From contig MGPC01000003.1 of NCBI GenBank assembly GCA_001797315.1, positions 62,001 to 126,000 of the forward strand: a stretch of 64,000 nt of DNA, read 5' to 3'. Source of the DNA: Curvibacter sp. GWA2_64_110. Its GTDB lineage: Bacteria > Pseudomonadota > Gammaproteobacteria > Burkholderiales > Burkholderiaceae_C. Below, in pieces: positions 9,192 to 18,817 of this stretch. Both the position numbers and the translations under genes were made by a program. Under the pieces are notes generated by a model that was not told where the DNA came from, did not search any database, and saw only the letters and a program-made list of their open reading frames with translations. Each line of letters starts with the position of its first letter. The stretch's first letter is position 1.

Positions 9192-9947
9192 TCAGGTCTT
9201 GTACCCTGGGTCCATGCGTTCCAGCTTGCGCAGCAGCGCCGGCCACACCAGGCCCGCCCCCTGGCCCACGGTGACGGTCTTCATGGCGGCAGCCACGCCG
9301 GTGAGGATTTGCGGGTTCACATGGACCAGCTCGCCGCCGGCCTGGGCATCGAGCTGGATGCGGCAGGTGTTCTCGAAGGTGTACATCGCGAGGAAGGCGT
9401 CGGCGATGCTGCGGCCCACCGTCAGCAGGCCGTGGTTGCGCAGCACCAGGTAGTTGGCGTTGCCGAGGTCGGCCTGCAGGCGCGGCTTCTCGTCGTCGCG
9501 CAGGGCGACGCCTTCGTAGTCATGGTAGGCCAGCGAACCGAGCACGAAGGTGGATTGCTGGCTGATCGGCAGGATGCCGCATTTCTGCGCGCTCACTGCC
9601 ACGCCGGCGCGCGAGTGGGTGTGCAGCACGCAGCCGGCGTCCTCGCGCACCTGGTGGATGGCGCTGTGGATCACGAAGCCGGCCGGGTTGACCGGGAAGG
9701 GCGAGTCGCTGAGCTTGTTGCAGTCCTGGTCGACCTTGACCAGGCTGGAGGCCGTGATCTCGTCGAACATCAGGCCGTAGGGGTTGATGAGGAAGTGGTG
9801 CTCCGGGCCGGGGATGCGGGCGCTGATGTGGGTGAACACCAGGTCGCTCCAGCCGTAGGCCGCCACCAGGCGGTAGGCGGCGGCGAGGTCGCAGCGCAGC
9901 TGCCATTCGTCGGCGCTGACCACTTCTTTGAGTGAGGGGATGTGCAT
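9192..9947 (-). CDS. Class II aldolase/adducin family protein
   Basis: 251-residue cytoplasmic metalloenzyme-like protein of the class II aldolase/adducin fold (fuculose-phosphate aldolase relatives). Zinc-ligand candidates are His109 and His111 in VLHTHSRAG and His172 in VLRNHGLLTVG; the FTHISAR stretch near residue 38 is the usual substrate and phosphate loop. An AGGAGAC ribosome site precedes the ATG. The gene is followed on the same strand, upstream in transcription, by the AraC regulator, and across the divergent gap by an ABC importer and aldehyde dehydrogenase. This suggests a lyase or decarboxylase role in one catabolic pathway. The substrate is not identifiable. Confidence 0.85.
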   Translation of the reverse strand: MHIPSLKEVVSADEWQLRCDLAAAYRLVAAYGWSDLVFTHISARIPGPEHHFLINPYGLMFDEITASSLVKVDQDCNKLSDSPFPVNPAGFVIHSAIHQVREDAGCVLHTHSRAGVAVSAQKCGILPISQQSTFVLGSLAYHDYEGVALRDDEKPRLQADLGNANYLVLRNHGLLTVGRSIADAFLAMYTFENTCRIQLDAQAGGELVHVNPQILTGVAAAMKTVTVGQGAGLVWPALLRKLERMDPGYKT

Positions 9948-10013
9948 GGTGTCTCCTGGTAGGGCGGGTCCGGATCGGATCTGCCGCTACTGTTCACCAA
10001 GCCGGCGCAAAGA

Positions 10014-10994
10014 TCAATGCGGCTGCAGTCGCGTCTGGGACGCCGCCAGGGCCTGGCTGCGGAATTCGCTCGGGCTCTGGCCGGTGTGTTCGCGGAACAC
10101 GCGGCTGAAATGCGACAGGTTGTTGAAGCCCCAGGACAGGGCGATGTCGGTGATCGGGCGGGTCTGCGCCATCGGGTGCTGCAGTTCGCGCAGGCAGGCC
10201 TCCAGCCGCAGGTGCTGGATGTAGCTGGCCAGGGTCTGGTCTTCTTCGCCGAAGGCGTTGTAGAGATGGCGCTTGCTGCAGTTCAGCGCATGGGCGATCT
10301 GCTCCACCGTGAGCTCGGGGTCGCGCAGGTGCAGCGCCACGTAGCCGCGGATGCGGTCTTTCAGCGCTTCGCGCTGCGTCAGGGCGGTTTCCTGTCCCGA
10401 CAGTTCGATCAGGGACAGGCGCACCAGCTGGGCGATCAGCTCGCCGGCGCCGCGCGCCGCGTCGGCACTCATGTGCGGCAGTTCCTGGAAGGTGCTGCGC
10501 ATGGTGGTCAGCGCCACGCGGGCGATGCCGCTGGCGCCACCGACCGGACGCGCCATCAGCGTGTCCAGGCGCAGGCCGCGCTCGATCATCTGCGCTTTCG
10601 GCAGCATGACGATCAGGTGCTCCACCCGCTCCGGGTTGGCCACGGCGTAACTGCCGGTGGTGTCGTAGATGGTCCAGGCGCCGGGGGCCACCCAGGCCTG
10701 GCGCCCCATCTGCTCGACGCCAGCTCGGCCTTTCATCGGCGCCACGATCTTGAGGTAACCCTCATCGCTGGCGCGCACCATGTCCTGCGTGCGCACCACG
10801 CGGTGGCGGTTGGCTTCGAGTTTGGTGAGGATGAGATCGCCGGCGCGCGCCGAGGCCATGTGACCGTCGAAATCGGTATCGCCGTAGAGGTCGGACTCCA
10901 GGCCGCCGAAATGCTTCCAGATCCACTCGCGCCAGACCGGCGCACGCTCGCGCGGCGCGAAGTCGTCCGTCGTGACGACGGTGGTGGCCGTCAT
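10014..10994 (-). CDS. AraC family transcriptional regulator
   Basis: 326-residue activator-type regulator. The N-terminal about 220 residues form the AraC-binding-like domain seen in NahR/FeaR-type regulators of aromatic and amine catabolism. The C-terminal about 100 residues hold two helix-turn-helix motifs: LTVEQIAHALNCSKRHLYNAF and the signature ITDIALSWGFNNLSHFSRVFREHTGQSPSEFR. It is transcribed divergently from the ABC importer with a 209-bp gap, and in the same direction as the aldolase, so control of both is likely. Confidence 0.9.
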   Translation of the reverse strand: MTATTVVTTDDFAPRERAPVWREWIWKHFGGLESDLYGDTDFDGHMASARAGDLILTKLEANRHRVVRTQDMVRASDEGYLKIVAPMKGRAGVEQMGRQAWVAPGAWTIYDTTGSYAVANPERVEHLIVMLPKAQMIERGLRLDTLMARPVGGASGIARVALTTMRSTFQELPHMSADAARGAGELIAQLVRLSLIELSGQETALTQREALKDRIRGYVALHLRDPELTVEQIAHALNCSKRHLYNAFGEEDQTLASYIQHLRLEACLRELQHPMAQTRPITDIALSWGFNNLSHFSRVFREHTGQSPSEFRSQALAASQTRLQPH

Positions 10995-11203
10995 GCGGGG
11001 CTCCGGTTCTGGGCTGGGCGGTGCATGGTTTCGCGATTATGGGCGCAGTGACCAATTCAGGTGAAGGGTGGGGACAAGGGTTATCCCTGATCTTCTTGCG
11101 TGAACCGTCAACTACTTTGTGCACGTTCAGCACAGCCATGCCCTGCGAGGTTTTCTAGCATTGCTTGTCCAATTCCCGAAAGATCACTTTCACTGGAGAC
11201 AAC
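10995..11203. promoter_or_regulatory. Divergent control region, AraC regulator / ABC importer
   Basis: The gap between the two divergent starts must hold both promoters. It contains an inverted repeat TGTGC-N7-GCACA at 11118-11134, placed about 70 bp before the importer start, a plausible operator. No confident -35/-10 pair was picked. The start of the substrate-binding protein is set by a GGAG at 11195-11198. Confidence 0.35.
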
Positions 11204-12394
11204 ATGATTCAAGAAACGAAACGTACCCTCCTCAAGGGCGCTGCCGCGGTTGGCGCTGCCGCTTTTGCGCCCCAGCTGCTGGCGCAGCAAAAGCCGGTTC
11301 GTGTCGGCTATGCCATCGCCCGTACCGGCCCATGGACCGGCGGCGCCCAGGTCAGCCAGGAGCCGAATTACCTGTTGTGGGCCGAGCAGCAGAATGCCGC
11401 GGGCGGCCTGGATGTCAAGGGCGTGCGCCGTCCGATCGAGCTGATCAGCTCCGACGACCGCAGCGACATCGAAACCTGCGTGCGCTCCTATGAAAAACTG
11501 ATGGGTTCCGACAAGGTCGACCTGGTGCTACCGCCCTGGGGTTCGAACGCCAACTTCGCGGTGGCGCCCTTGGCCAACCGTTTCGGTTATCCCTTCCTGG
11601 CGCCGACAGCCCTGTCCAAGCGACTGGTCGAGATGAAGCTGCCCTACTTCTTCCTGATGCTGCAGCAACCCAAGCCGATGTGCGAGGCGCTGGTGGACAT
11701 GCTCAAGGCCAATGGCGTCAAGAGCATTGCCGTGATCTACGTGGACGACCTGTTCGGTCTGGAAAACTTCGCTGCGCTGAAAGTCGCGCTGCAGGGTACG
11801 GACATTCGCATGGTGGAAGACAAGAGTTATCCGGGTGGCGTCAAGGACCTGTCGCCGGTGCTGCGCTCCATCAAGGACAAGAACCCGGATGCCTTCATCG
11901 GTTTCACCTACCCGCCCGACACCATCCTGGCCAGCAAACAGTCCAAGGAAGTCGGTTTCAATCCGAAGTTCTTCTACGCTTCGGTCGGCACGGCCTTCCA
12001 GCTCTACCGCAACGTCATGACGCCGGCCGGCGCCGAAGGCGTGCTGGGCATGGGCTCCTGGAACAGCAAGACCAGCCCGGGTGCCAAGGCCTACTTCGAC
12101 GCCCACACCAAGAAGTTCGGCGGCAAGGAGCCGGACCGCTGGGCCAGCGGTGCTTGCTGGGCTTCGCTGGAAATCCTCACCAATGCCGTCAAGGCGCATG
12201 GACTGGACCGCAAGGCGATCCGTGACTATGTGGCCAACACCACGCACAAGACCATCCTGGGCGACATCAAGTTCGTCGGTAGCGAGAACGTGGGCACACC
12301 AGGCACGGTGAGCCAGTGGCAAAAGGGCGAGTTCGAAGTGGTATGGCCCGCCAAGGTCGCAACCGCCAAGCTGGCGCCGAAGCCGAATTGGTGA
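11204..12394 (+). CDS. Branched-chain-type ABC transporter substrate-binding protein
   Basis: 396-residue periplasmic receptor of the LivJ/K-like type 1 fold. The N-terminal leader KRTLLKGAAAVGAAAFAPQLLAQ resembles a Tat-type signal (one Arg before a hydrophobic core), with cleavage likely after LLAQ. The mature part begins with KPVRVGYAIARTGPWTGG, the usual first strand and ligand loop. ATG at 11204 is chosen for its GGAG spacing over an upstream in-frame codon at 11165. It is the first gene of a receptor-permease-permease-ATPase-ATPase cassette followed by an aldehyde dehydrogenase. The substrate may be an aromatic acid or similar carboxylate rather than an amino acid; this is inference from context. 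Confidence 0.9.
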   Translation: MIQETKRTLLKGAAAVGAAAFAPQLLAQQKPVRVGYAIARTGPWTGGAQVSQEPNYLLWAEQQNAAGGLDVKGVRRPIELISSDDRSDIETCVRSYEKLMGSDKVDLVLPPWGSNANFAVAPLANRFGYPFLAPTALSKRLVEMKLPYFFLMLQQPKPMCEALVDMLKANGVKSIAVIYVDDLFGLENFAALKVALQGTDIRMVEDKSYPGGVKDLSPVLRSIKDKNPDAFIGFTYPPDTILASKQSKEVGFNPKFFYASVGTAFQLYRNVMTPAGAEGVLGMGSWNSKTSPGAKAYFDAHTKKFGGKEPDRWASGACWASLEILTNAVKAHGLDRKAIRDYVANTTHKTILGDIKFVGSENVGTPGTVSQWQKGEFEVVWPAKVATAKLAPKPNW

Positions 12395-12510
12395 AGCCCC
12401 CCTGAGTCGGCCTGAAGGCCGCCTTCCCCCAGGGGGACGCCGCCAGCGGCCCGGCAAAGCCGGTTCCGCGGCGGCCCCCGACGATGGCCTTTGCTGGTGT
12501 CGCGGGCGCT
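12395..12510. repeat. GC-rich dispersed repeat (copy C)
   Basis: About 115 bp filling the space between the receptor and permease genes. It has several nested inverted segments (CCCCCTGAGTCGGC at the left, CCAGGGGGACGCCGCCAGCG, GGCAAAGCCGG). On the reverse strand it matches 43553-43640 over the segment GGAACCGGCT..GCCGGGCC.CTGGCG. Its strong stems in the polycistronic message could protect or attenuate the upstream receptor transcript. Confidence 0.7.
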
Positions 12511-12528
12511 CTCTTTTCCAACGCTCTT

Positions 12529-13419
12529 ATGTCTATTACTGCCTGGCTCGAACTGATTGCCTCCGGTCTGATCACCGGGGGCATCTATGCGCTGGTTGCG
12601 CTGGGGTTGAACCTCCAGTACGGCCTGATGCGCATCCTCAACATTGCCCACGGTGAATTCCTCATGGTGGGCGCCTATCTCACGTGGCTGGTGCAGACGC
12701 AGTTCGGCCTGTCGCCGCTGCTGATGGTGCCGGTGGCCTTTGTGGTGCTGATGCTGCTCGGCGTGGTCGTTCACTTCCTGTGCTTCCGCCGCCTGACTGC
12801 CACCTCGCCGAATCTCGACGTCTTCGAGGCGCGCGGCCTGATGGTCGCCTTCGGCCTCATGTTCCTGGTGCAGAACTTCGTGTCATGGCAGTGGGGCGGT
12901 GACCTGCGCGGTTACGACTACCTGACCGAGCCGGTGAAATTCGGCGAGGCTCAGTTCGCCGCCAACAAGCTGCTGGTCTTCTTCCTGGCCCTGCTGTTCA
13001 GCGGTGCGCTCATCGTGCTGCTGCGCATGACCTTGCTGGGCAAGGGCGTGCGGGCCCTGATGCAGTCGGCCATTGGTGCGCAACTCATCGGCATCGACAC
13101 CAAACGCCTGCATCCGATGATGTTCGGCATCGGCCTGGGGCTGTCGGGCGTGGCCGGCGCCTTGTTGTCCATGGCCTACACCATCACCCCCTACATGGGC
13201 CAGCCCTACACCGTGACGGCGCTGATCGTCATCACGCTGGGGGGCTTCGGCAGCATGGGTGGCGCGCTCATCGGCGGCCTGTTCCTGGGTGTGATCGAGG
13301 CGCTGGGCATGCATTTCACCAACCCCTCGCTCAAGGCCCTGCTGTCCTACGTGGTGTTCATCGCCGTGTTGCTGCTGCGTCCCGAAGGTCTGTTCACCCG
13401 CAAAAGTAGAAAAGCATGA
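12529..13419 (+). CDS. Branched-chain-type ABC permease (LivH family)
   Basis: 296-residue inner-membrane permease with about eight hydrophobic helices. Family landmarks are GGIYALVALGLNLQYGLMRILNIAHGEF at the N-terminus and the cytoplasmic loop GKGVRALMQSAIGAQLIGID that docks on the ATPase, then GGFGSMGGALIGGLFLG. The ATG at 12529 gives the conserved N-terminus; an in-frame ATG at 12484 would add 15 residues encoded by repeat DNA and is less likely. Neither has a clear Shine-Dalgarno sequence. It overlaps the LivM-type gene by four bases. Confidence 0.9.
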   Translation: MSITAWLELIASGLITGGIYALVALGLNLQYGLMRILNIAHGEFLMVGAYLTWLVQTQFGLSPLLMVPVAFVVLMLLGVVVHFLCFRRLTATSPNLDVFEARGLMVAFGLMFLVQNFVSWQWGGDLRGYDYLTEPVKFGEAQFAANKLLVFFLALLFSGALIVLLRMTLLGKGVRALMQSAIGAQLIGIDTKRLHPMMFGIGLGLSGVAGALLSMAYTITPYMGQPYTVTALIVITLGGFGSMGGALIGGLFLGVIEALGMHFTNPSLKALLSYVVFIAVLLLRPEGLFTRKSRKA

Positions 13420-14444
13420 ACTCCCGGCAATTCCTCATTCGCGACCTGCTGGTGCTGCTGGCCTTCAGTGGCTGGGCACTGGCCCTGCCGTCCTATGCCA
13501 GCGAGTTCGTCGTCTCCATGGCGCTGACCTGTCTGATGTACGTGGCCCTGTCGTCCAGCTGGGGCCTGTTCTGTGGCAGCACGCGTTACCTGTCGCTGGC
13601 CACCTCGGCCTTCTTCGGCATCGGCGCCTACACCACGGCCCTGCTGCTCGGTCAGTTCGGCTGGGTCGAGACCATCGCCATCGGTGCCGGCATGGCCGTC
13701 GTCGTGGCCGTGGTCATGGGTGCGGCTGTGCTGCACCTGCGCGGTACCTATTTCGCCGTGCTGACCTTCGGCATGACCGAGCTGATCATGCACGCCGTGA
13801 CCTACTTCGAAAAAACGGTCACCGGCACCGTAGGCCGCGTGCTCACCGTCATTCCCGAGAACAACGTCATCTACCTGACGGTGCTGGTGATCGCGGTGCT
13901 GGCGGTGGCGCTGTCCATCATGGTGAGGCGCACGCGCTTCGGCCTGGCGCTGATGGGCATCGGTGCCGACGAGCAGCGCGCCCAGACCCTGGGCGTCAAC
14001 ACCCGCCTGGTCAAGATCGCCGGCTTTGCCATCACCGCCGCTTTTGCCGGTGCCGTCGGTGCGGCCATGGCGGTGCGCTGGACCTACATCGACCCGCACA
14101 CCGTGTTCAACCCCTTCATCGGTTTCCAGACCGTGCTGATCACGCTGATCGGTGGCGTGCTCACGCTGTGGGGGCCGCTACTGGCCGCCATCATCTTCAG
14201 CGTGCTGGCCGAGTCGCTGCGCCTGCAGTTCCCGCAGATCTACCTGATGTCGCTGGGTCTGTTGCTGATCCTGTGCGTTCTCTACCTGCCCGGTGGCCTG
14301 GCCTCCTTGCGCTGGGAGACCTTCAAGGACTGGTGGACTGACAGCCGCGACTGGGCCAAGGACCTCAAGCGCGAGCTCAGCGGAGAGAAAGAACGTGAGA
14401 AGCAGCGCCTCAAGCGCCGCGAGAAGGAGAGTCATTTTGTCTGA
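13416..14444 (+). CDS. Branched-chain-type ABC permease (LivM family)
   Basis: 342-residue partner permease with about nine to ten hydrophobic helices. Landmarks are LSSSWGLFCGSTRYLSLATSAFFGIGAY, the coupling loop RRTRFGLALMGIGADEQRAQTLGVN, and ITLIGGVLTLWGPLLAA. The C-terminus is an unusually charged Lys/Arg/Glu-rich tail (about 45 residues, KREL..EKEREKQRLKRREKE), probably a cytoplasmic helix. It overlaps the preceding permease by four bases and the ATPase gene by eight. Confidence 0.9.
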   Translation: MNSRQFLIRDLLVLLAFSGWALALPSYASEFVVSMALTCLMYVALSSSWGLFCGSTRYLSLATSAFFGIGAYTTALLLGQFGWVETIAIGAGMAVVVAVVMGAAVLHLRGTYFAVLTFGMTELIMHAVTYFEKTVTGTVGRVLTVIPENNVIYLTVLVIAVLAVALSIMVRRTRFGLALMGIGADEQRAQTLGVNTRLVKIAGFAITAAFAGAVGAAMAVRWTYIDPHTVFNPFIGFQTVLITLIGGVLTLWGPLLAAIIFSVLAESLRLQFPQIYLMSLGLLLILCVLYLPGGLASLRWETFKDWWTDSRDWAKDLKRELSGEKEREKQRLKRREKESHFV

Positions 14445-15245
14445 GCAAGTTACTCCCTTGCTGGAGGCGCACAACGTGACGGTGCGCTTCGGCGGCCTGG
14501 TGGCCGTCGATGGCGTCAGTGCGAATTTCGTGCCGGGTGAGCTGGTGGGCATCATCGGACCCAACGGCGCCGGCAAGACCACTTTTTTCAACGCCATCTC
14601 CGGCGTGCAGGTACCCACCTCGGGACGCCTGATCGCCCATGGCCACAACCTGACCGGTCGCGGCCCGCACCGCTTTGCCGCGCATGGCGTGGCGCGCACC
14701 TTTCAGACCCCGCGCGTGTTCGCTGACATGCCGGTGGTCGCCAACATCGAGTTCGGCCTCAAGTTCGCGGGCCAGCGCCGTCGCAAGTACGTGTTCTGGG
14801 GGGACGAGGTGGACGTGCCCTGGGCCTTGCGTGATGCCGCCAGCATTCTGTCGCTGATCGGTCTGTCCGCACAGGCCGAGCTGCCGGCCGCCGCCATCAC
14901 GCCTTCGCAGCAACGCCTGCTGGAGATCGGCATGGCGCTGGCCACGCGACCGAAGCTGCTGTTGCTCGATGAAGTGGCCGCCGGCCTGACGGAGTCCGAG
15001 ATCGAGGAGATGGCGCGCCTGATCCGCCGTCTGCGCGACGAGCTGGACCTGACGGTGATCTGGATCGAGCACGCCGTGACCACGCTGCTGCGCCATGTGG
15101 AGCGCGTCATCGTGCTGCACCAGGGCCGCAAGATCGCCGACGACACCCCGCACAACGTGGTGCGCAACCCGGAGGTGATCGAAGCCTACCTGGGCGACGA
15201 GATGGCTGAACCTTCTGCCGACAGCGAAGAAGAGGAGGTGGCCGC

Positions 15246-15249
<4 letters not shown>
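14437..15249 (+). CDS. ABC transporter ATP-binding protein (LivG family)
   Basis: 270-residue ATPase energising the importer. The TTG at 14437 is the start: AAGGAG at 14424-14429 lies seven bases before it and the protein then begins SEQVTPLLEAHNVTVRFGGL, the normal N-terminus. Walker A is GPNGAGKTT near residues 40-48. Walker B is LLLLDEVAAGLTESE, and the switch His is in WIEHAV. The ABC signature is divergent: ITPSQQR occupies the place of LSGGQ/LSYGEQR. The C-terminal EVIEAYLG is typical of LivG; an acidic tail (DSEEEEVAA) follows. It overlaps the LivF-type gene by four bases. Confidence 0.9.
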
Positions 15250-16052
<803 letters not shown>

Positions 16053-16079
16053 CGAATCGACTCAGTCAAGGAGAAAACT

Positions 16080-17534
16080 ATGTCCGACATGTCCATGCTC
16101 ATCAATGGCCTCAAGGTCACGGCCGAGCGCGGCGCCACCTTCGAGCGCCGCAACCCGCTGGACGGCACGGTGGCCTCGCGCGCACCCGCAGCTTCCCCGG
16201 CCGATGCCGTGATGGCCGTCGAGGCCGCGGCCGAAGCCTTCAAGACCTGGAGCCTGACCGGCCCCAGCGAGCGCCGCGCCCTGCTGCTGAAAGCGGCCGA
16301 CGCGCTGGAAGCCAAGACGCCGCAGTTCATCGAGTCCGTGGCGGCCGAGACCGGCGCCTCGGGCCAGTGGGCCGGCTTCAACGTCTTCCTGGCTGCCGGC
16401 ATGATCCGCGAGGCCGCTGCGCTGACCACCCAGGTGGCCGGCGAGGTGATCCCCTCCGACGTGCCGGGTTCGCTGGCCATGGCCGTGCGCCAGCCCGCCG
16501 GCGTGGTGCTGGGCATCGCGCCGTGGAACGCGCCCGTCATTCTGGGCACACGCGCCATCTGTGTGCCGCTGGCCTGCGGCAACACCGTGGTCATGAAGGG
16601 CTCGGAGAACTGCCCGCGCACCCACCAGCTCATCATCGAGGCCTTCCAGGAAGCCGGTTTCCCGCCCGGCGTGGTGAACTACATCACCAACGCCCCGGCC
16701 GATGCCGGTGCGGTGGTGGAAGCCATGGTGGCGCACCCGGCGGTGCGCCGCGTGAACTTCACCGGCTCTACCCGCGTGGGCAAGATCATCGCCATGACCT
16801 GCGCCAAGTACTTGAAGCCCGTGGTGCTGGAGCTTGGAGGCAAGGCCCCCATGGTGATCCTGGACGACGCCGATATCGATGACGCCGTCAACGGCGCCGC
16901 TTTTGGTTGTTTTGCCAACAGCGGGCAGATCTGCATGTCGACCGAGCGCATCATCGTGGACCAGAAGATTGCCGACGAGTTCGTCAAGCGTTTCGTGACC
17001 AAGGCCAAGGCCCTGCCGCTGGGCGACCCGCGCAAGCCCGAGCCGGTGGTGCTGGGTTCGGTGATCGGCATGAGCACGGTGGAGCATTGCAACGCGCTGA
17101 TCGACGATGCGTTGGCCAAGGGCGCCAAACTGGTGTGCGGTGAGAAGGCCACCAGCACGCTGATGCCCGCCACCATCCTCGACCATGTGACCCCGGCGAT
17201 GAAGATCTACCGTGAAGAGACCTTCGGCCCGGTCAAGGCCATCGTGCGCGTCAACGGCGTGGAAGAGGCCGTGGCCTGTGCCAACGACAACGAGTACGGC
17301 CTGTCGGCGGCCGTGTTCGGCGGTGACATCGCGCGTGCCTTCAACGTGGCGCGCCGCATCGACTCCGGCATCTGCCACGTCAACGGCCCCACGGTGCACG
17401 ACGAGGCGCAGATGCCGTTTGGCGGCGTCAAAGGCTCAGGTATCGGCCGCTTTGGCGGCAAGGCCGGCATCCACGAGTTCACCGAACTGCGCTGGATCAC
17501 GATGCAGACCACACCGCGCCATTACCCGTTCTGA
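16080..17534 (+). CDS. Aldehyde dehydrogenase (vanillin/salicylaldehyde dehydrogenase-like)
   Basis: 484-residue NAD(P)-dependent aldehyde dehydrogenase. The nucleophile is Cys285 in SGQICMSTER and the general base Glu251 in LELGGKAP; the NAD fold is marked by GIAPWNAP and NFTGSTRVG. MPFGGVKGSGIGRFGGKAGIHEFTELRWIT at the C-terminus resembles aromatic aldehyde dehydrogenases such as vanillin or salicylaldehyde dehydrogenase. An AAGGAG at about 16068-16073 precedes the ATG. It follows the importer by 27 bp on the same strand, so imported substrate is probably converted through an aldehyde. The exact aldehyde is unknown. Confidence 0.9.
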   Translation: MSDMSMLINGLKVTAERGATFERRNPLDGTVASRAPAASPADAVMAVEAAAEAFKTWSLTGPSERRALLLKAADALEAKTPQFIESVAAETGASGQWAGFNVFLAAGMIREAAALTTQVAGEVIPSDVPGSLAMAVRQPAGVVLGIAPWNAPVILGTRAICVPLACGNTVVMKGSENCPRTHQLIIEAFQEAGFPPGVVNYITNAPADAGAVVEAMVAHPAVRRVNFTGSTRVGKIIAMTCAKYLKPVVLELGGKAPMVILDDADIDDAVNGAAFGCFANSGQICMSTERIIVDQKIADEFVKRFVTKAKALPLGDPRKPEPVVLGSVIGMSTVEHCNALIDDALAKGAKLVCGEKATSTLMPATILDHVTPAMKIYREETFGPVKAIVRVNGVEEAVACANDNEYGLSAAVFGGDIARAFNVARRIDSGICHVNGPTVHDEAQMPFGGVKGSGIGRFGGKAGIHEFTELRWITMQTTPRHYPF

Positions 17535-17626
17535 GAGCAACCGGATCGAAGTCCTCTTAGGCTCCGTTCTGCACATTTGCCGTGCCGCCTGGCGTGTTCA
17601 GGCCGGCGCGGCGTATTTGTTGTGAG

Positions 17627-18367
17627 TCAGAGCAATCCCGCCTTTCGATACCATTCGCGAGCGGTCTGCATGTCTTTCTCGACGCCGTATCCCAATTCGT
17701 ACATCCAGCCAAGGGCTTCGCAGGATTCGCGGTAGTAATAGGAAGAAGTGTCCTTTTCGATTTGCTGAGCGAGAAAATAGCAAGCCTTTGCCTTGGTGTA
17801 TTGTTCCAGCGTCCTAAGGGCTCTTGCTCGTTGGAAATAGATTTCGCTGGTGATGCTAGGCGCCGCCTGTGAGCAGTCGTCTCCTCCAAGCTGCAACAGT
17901 TCCTGCTGATGTCTTTCTGCCGCTCGTCTCTCCTGATCAAGCGCCTGTTGCCGTAGAAAGCTCTTGGCTTCGGTGATTGTTAGTTGTGCAGAGTCGCAGA
18001 CCAGATACCCACTGAGTGTTGCGTTGTAGTTCGTGACGCCAACCATTCCGCCCCCTGGAACGACAATCGGCAGTGTGGAGCCTTGGCCATCAGAAAAGTC
18101 GGCATCAAAGCTTTTGTAGGCTTGTTTGCCACAGAGTTGGTCTGCACGTTGAGTCCAGGTCGTGTGTGCAGCACTGAAATTCGGCCAGATACTTTGGTTG
18201 CTGCGAGCGGTCAGCTTGAAAAGGCCTGGCCGAAGCTCTTCTTCGTGAAACCCGCCACCGAGCAGGTTGTTGCCATCCGTCTTGAGATTGTGTGTCGAGG
18301 CGCATCCCCCGAGGACTAAACCGGCCGCGAAGAGCAGCATGCATGAAATCCAATTAATGCGGATCAC
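17627..18367 (-). CDS. Hypothetical lipoprotein with C-terminal Sel1-like repeat
   Basis: 246-residue protein with signal peptide and lipobox (LVLGGC), so it is lipid-anchored in the envelope. The start is taken as the GTG at 18367 because AAGGAGG (complement of 18377-18383) lies nine bases before it; the TTG at 18391 would put that site inside the gene. The middle is unrecognised. The C-terminal about 70 residues form helical repeats of TPR/Sel1 type (CEALGWMYELGYGVEKDMQTAREWYRKAG). GC content is clearly lower than in neighbouring genes, with many A/T-ending codons, suggesting recent acquisition. It overlaps the cysteine-cluster gene by 14 bp. Confidence 0.75.
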   Translation of the reverse strand: MIRINWISCMLLFAAGLVLGGCASTHNLKTDGNNLLGGGFHEEELRPGLFKLTARSNQSIWPNFSAAHTTWTQRADQLCGKQAYKSFDADFSDGQGSTLPIVVPGGGMVGVTNYNATLSGYLVCDSAQLTITEAKSFLRQQALDQERRAAERHQQELLQLGGDDCSQAAPSITSEIYFQRARALRTLEQYTKAKACYFLAQQIEKDTSSYYYRESCEALGWMYELGYGVEKDMQTAREWYRKAGLL

Positions 18368-18665
18368 GATCAGATACCTCCTTAGAACCAAATCCGTTGT
18401 TTGGATCAGTTTTCTTCTCTAATGCGTCAAGCCAGCTCAAGGCATGGTCTTGTGTATGACCACACATTTCTTGAGTTGGCGCCAGGCTGCTGCAGACCGC
18501 CGGCCGGCCGGGCTGGCCGAAGATCAGGCAGCGGTTGGCCGCGTCGAGCTGGATGCAGCGCACGCCGGCCGGCTTGCTGACCCCGTTGATGACGGGCATG
18601 CCGGGAATCGGGCTGGAAATCGAGGGGGCAATGCAGCAGGCGCCACAGCCGGAACGGCAATCCAT
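18354..18665 (-). CDS. YkgJ family cysteine cluster protein
   Basis: 103-residue protein starting MDCRSGCGACCIAPSISSPIPGMP, the Cys-rich pattern C-x3-C-x2-C-C of YkgJ-type putative zinc or iron-sulfur binding proteins. Further cysteines occur in VRCIQLD, NRCLIFG and PAVCSS. Start ATG at 18665: in the mRNA direction it is directly preceded by a short palindromic repeat (18670-18699), and no Shine-Dalgarno sequence is visible. The C-terminal third is A/T-richer and runs into the overlapping lipoprotein gene, so the two are probably cotranscribed. Divergent from mnmG. Confidence 0.8.
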   Translation of the reverse strand: MDCRSGCGACCIAPSISSPIPGMPVINGVSKPAGVRCIQLDAANRCLIFGQPGRPAVCSSLAPTQEMCGHTQDHALSWLDALEKKTDPNNGFGSKEVSDRDPH

Positions 18666-18669
18666 GTGA

Positions 18670-18699
18670 TTTGCTATTAAATTTGTAGCGCCTGGCGCA
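18670..18699 (-). repeat. Short dispersed palindromic repeat before ykgJ-like start
   Basis: A 30-bp element beginning TTTGCTATTAAATTTGTAGC on the plus strand and ending TGGCGCA. Read leftward it ends in AATAGCAAA four bases before the ATG of the cysteine-cluster gene. Same family as 9154, 23132 and 63502. Confidence 0.75.
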
Positions 18700-18817
18700 G
18701 ATGGCACCTGGGCAGGAGCCGGATTTATATCCCCAATTGTCGCGTAAATCGGCCCGGCCGGCTAAAATTGCGGGTTCTTCTCCCTGCGCAGACCGCCCGG
18801 CGGTCATTCCCTGCACC

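Noticed and set aside
12484..12528. Upstream in-frame ATG for the LivH-type permease
   Set aside because: The added residues are encoded by the dispersed repeat and are not part of the family N-terminus.
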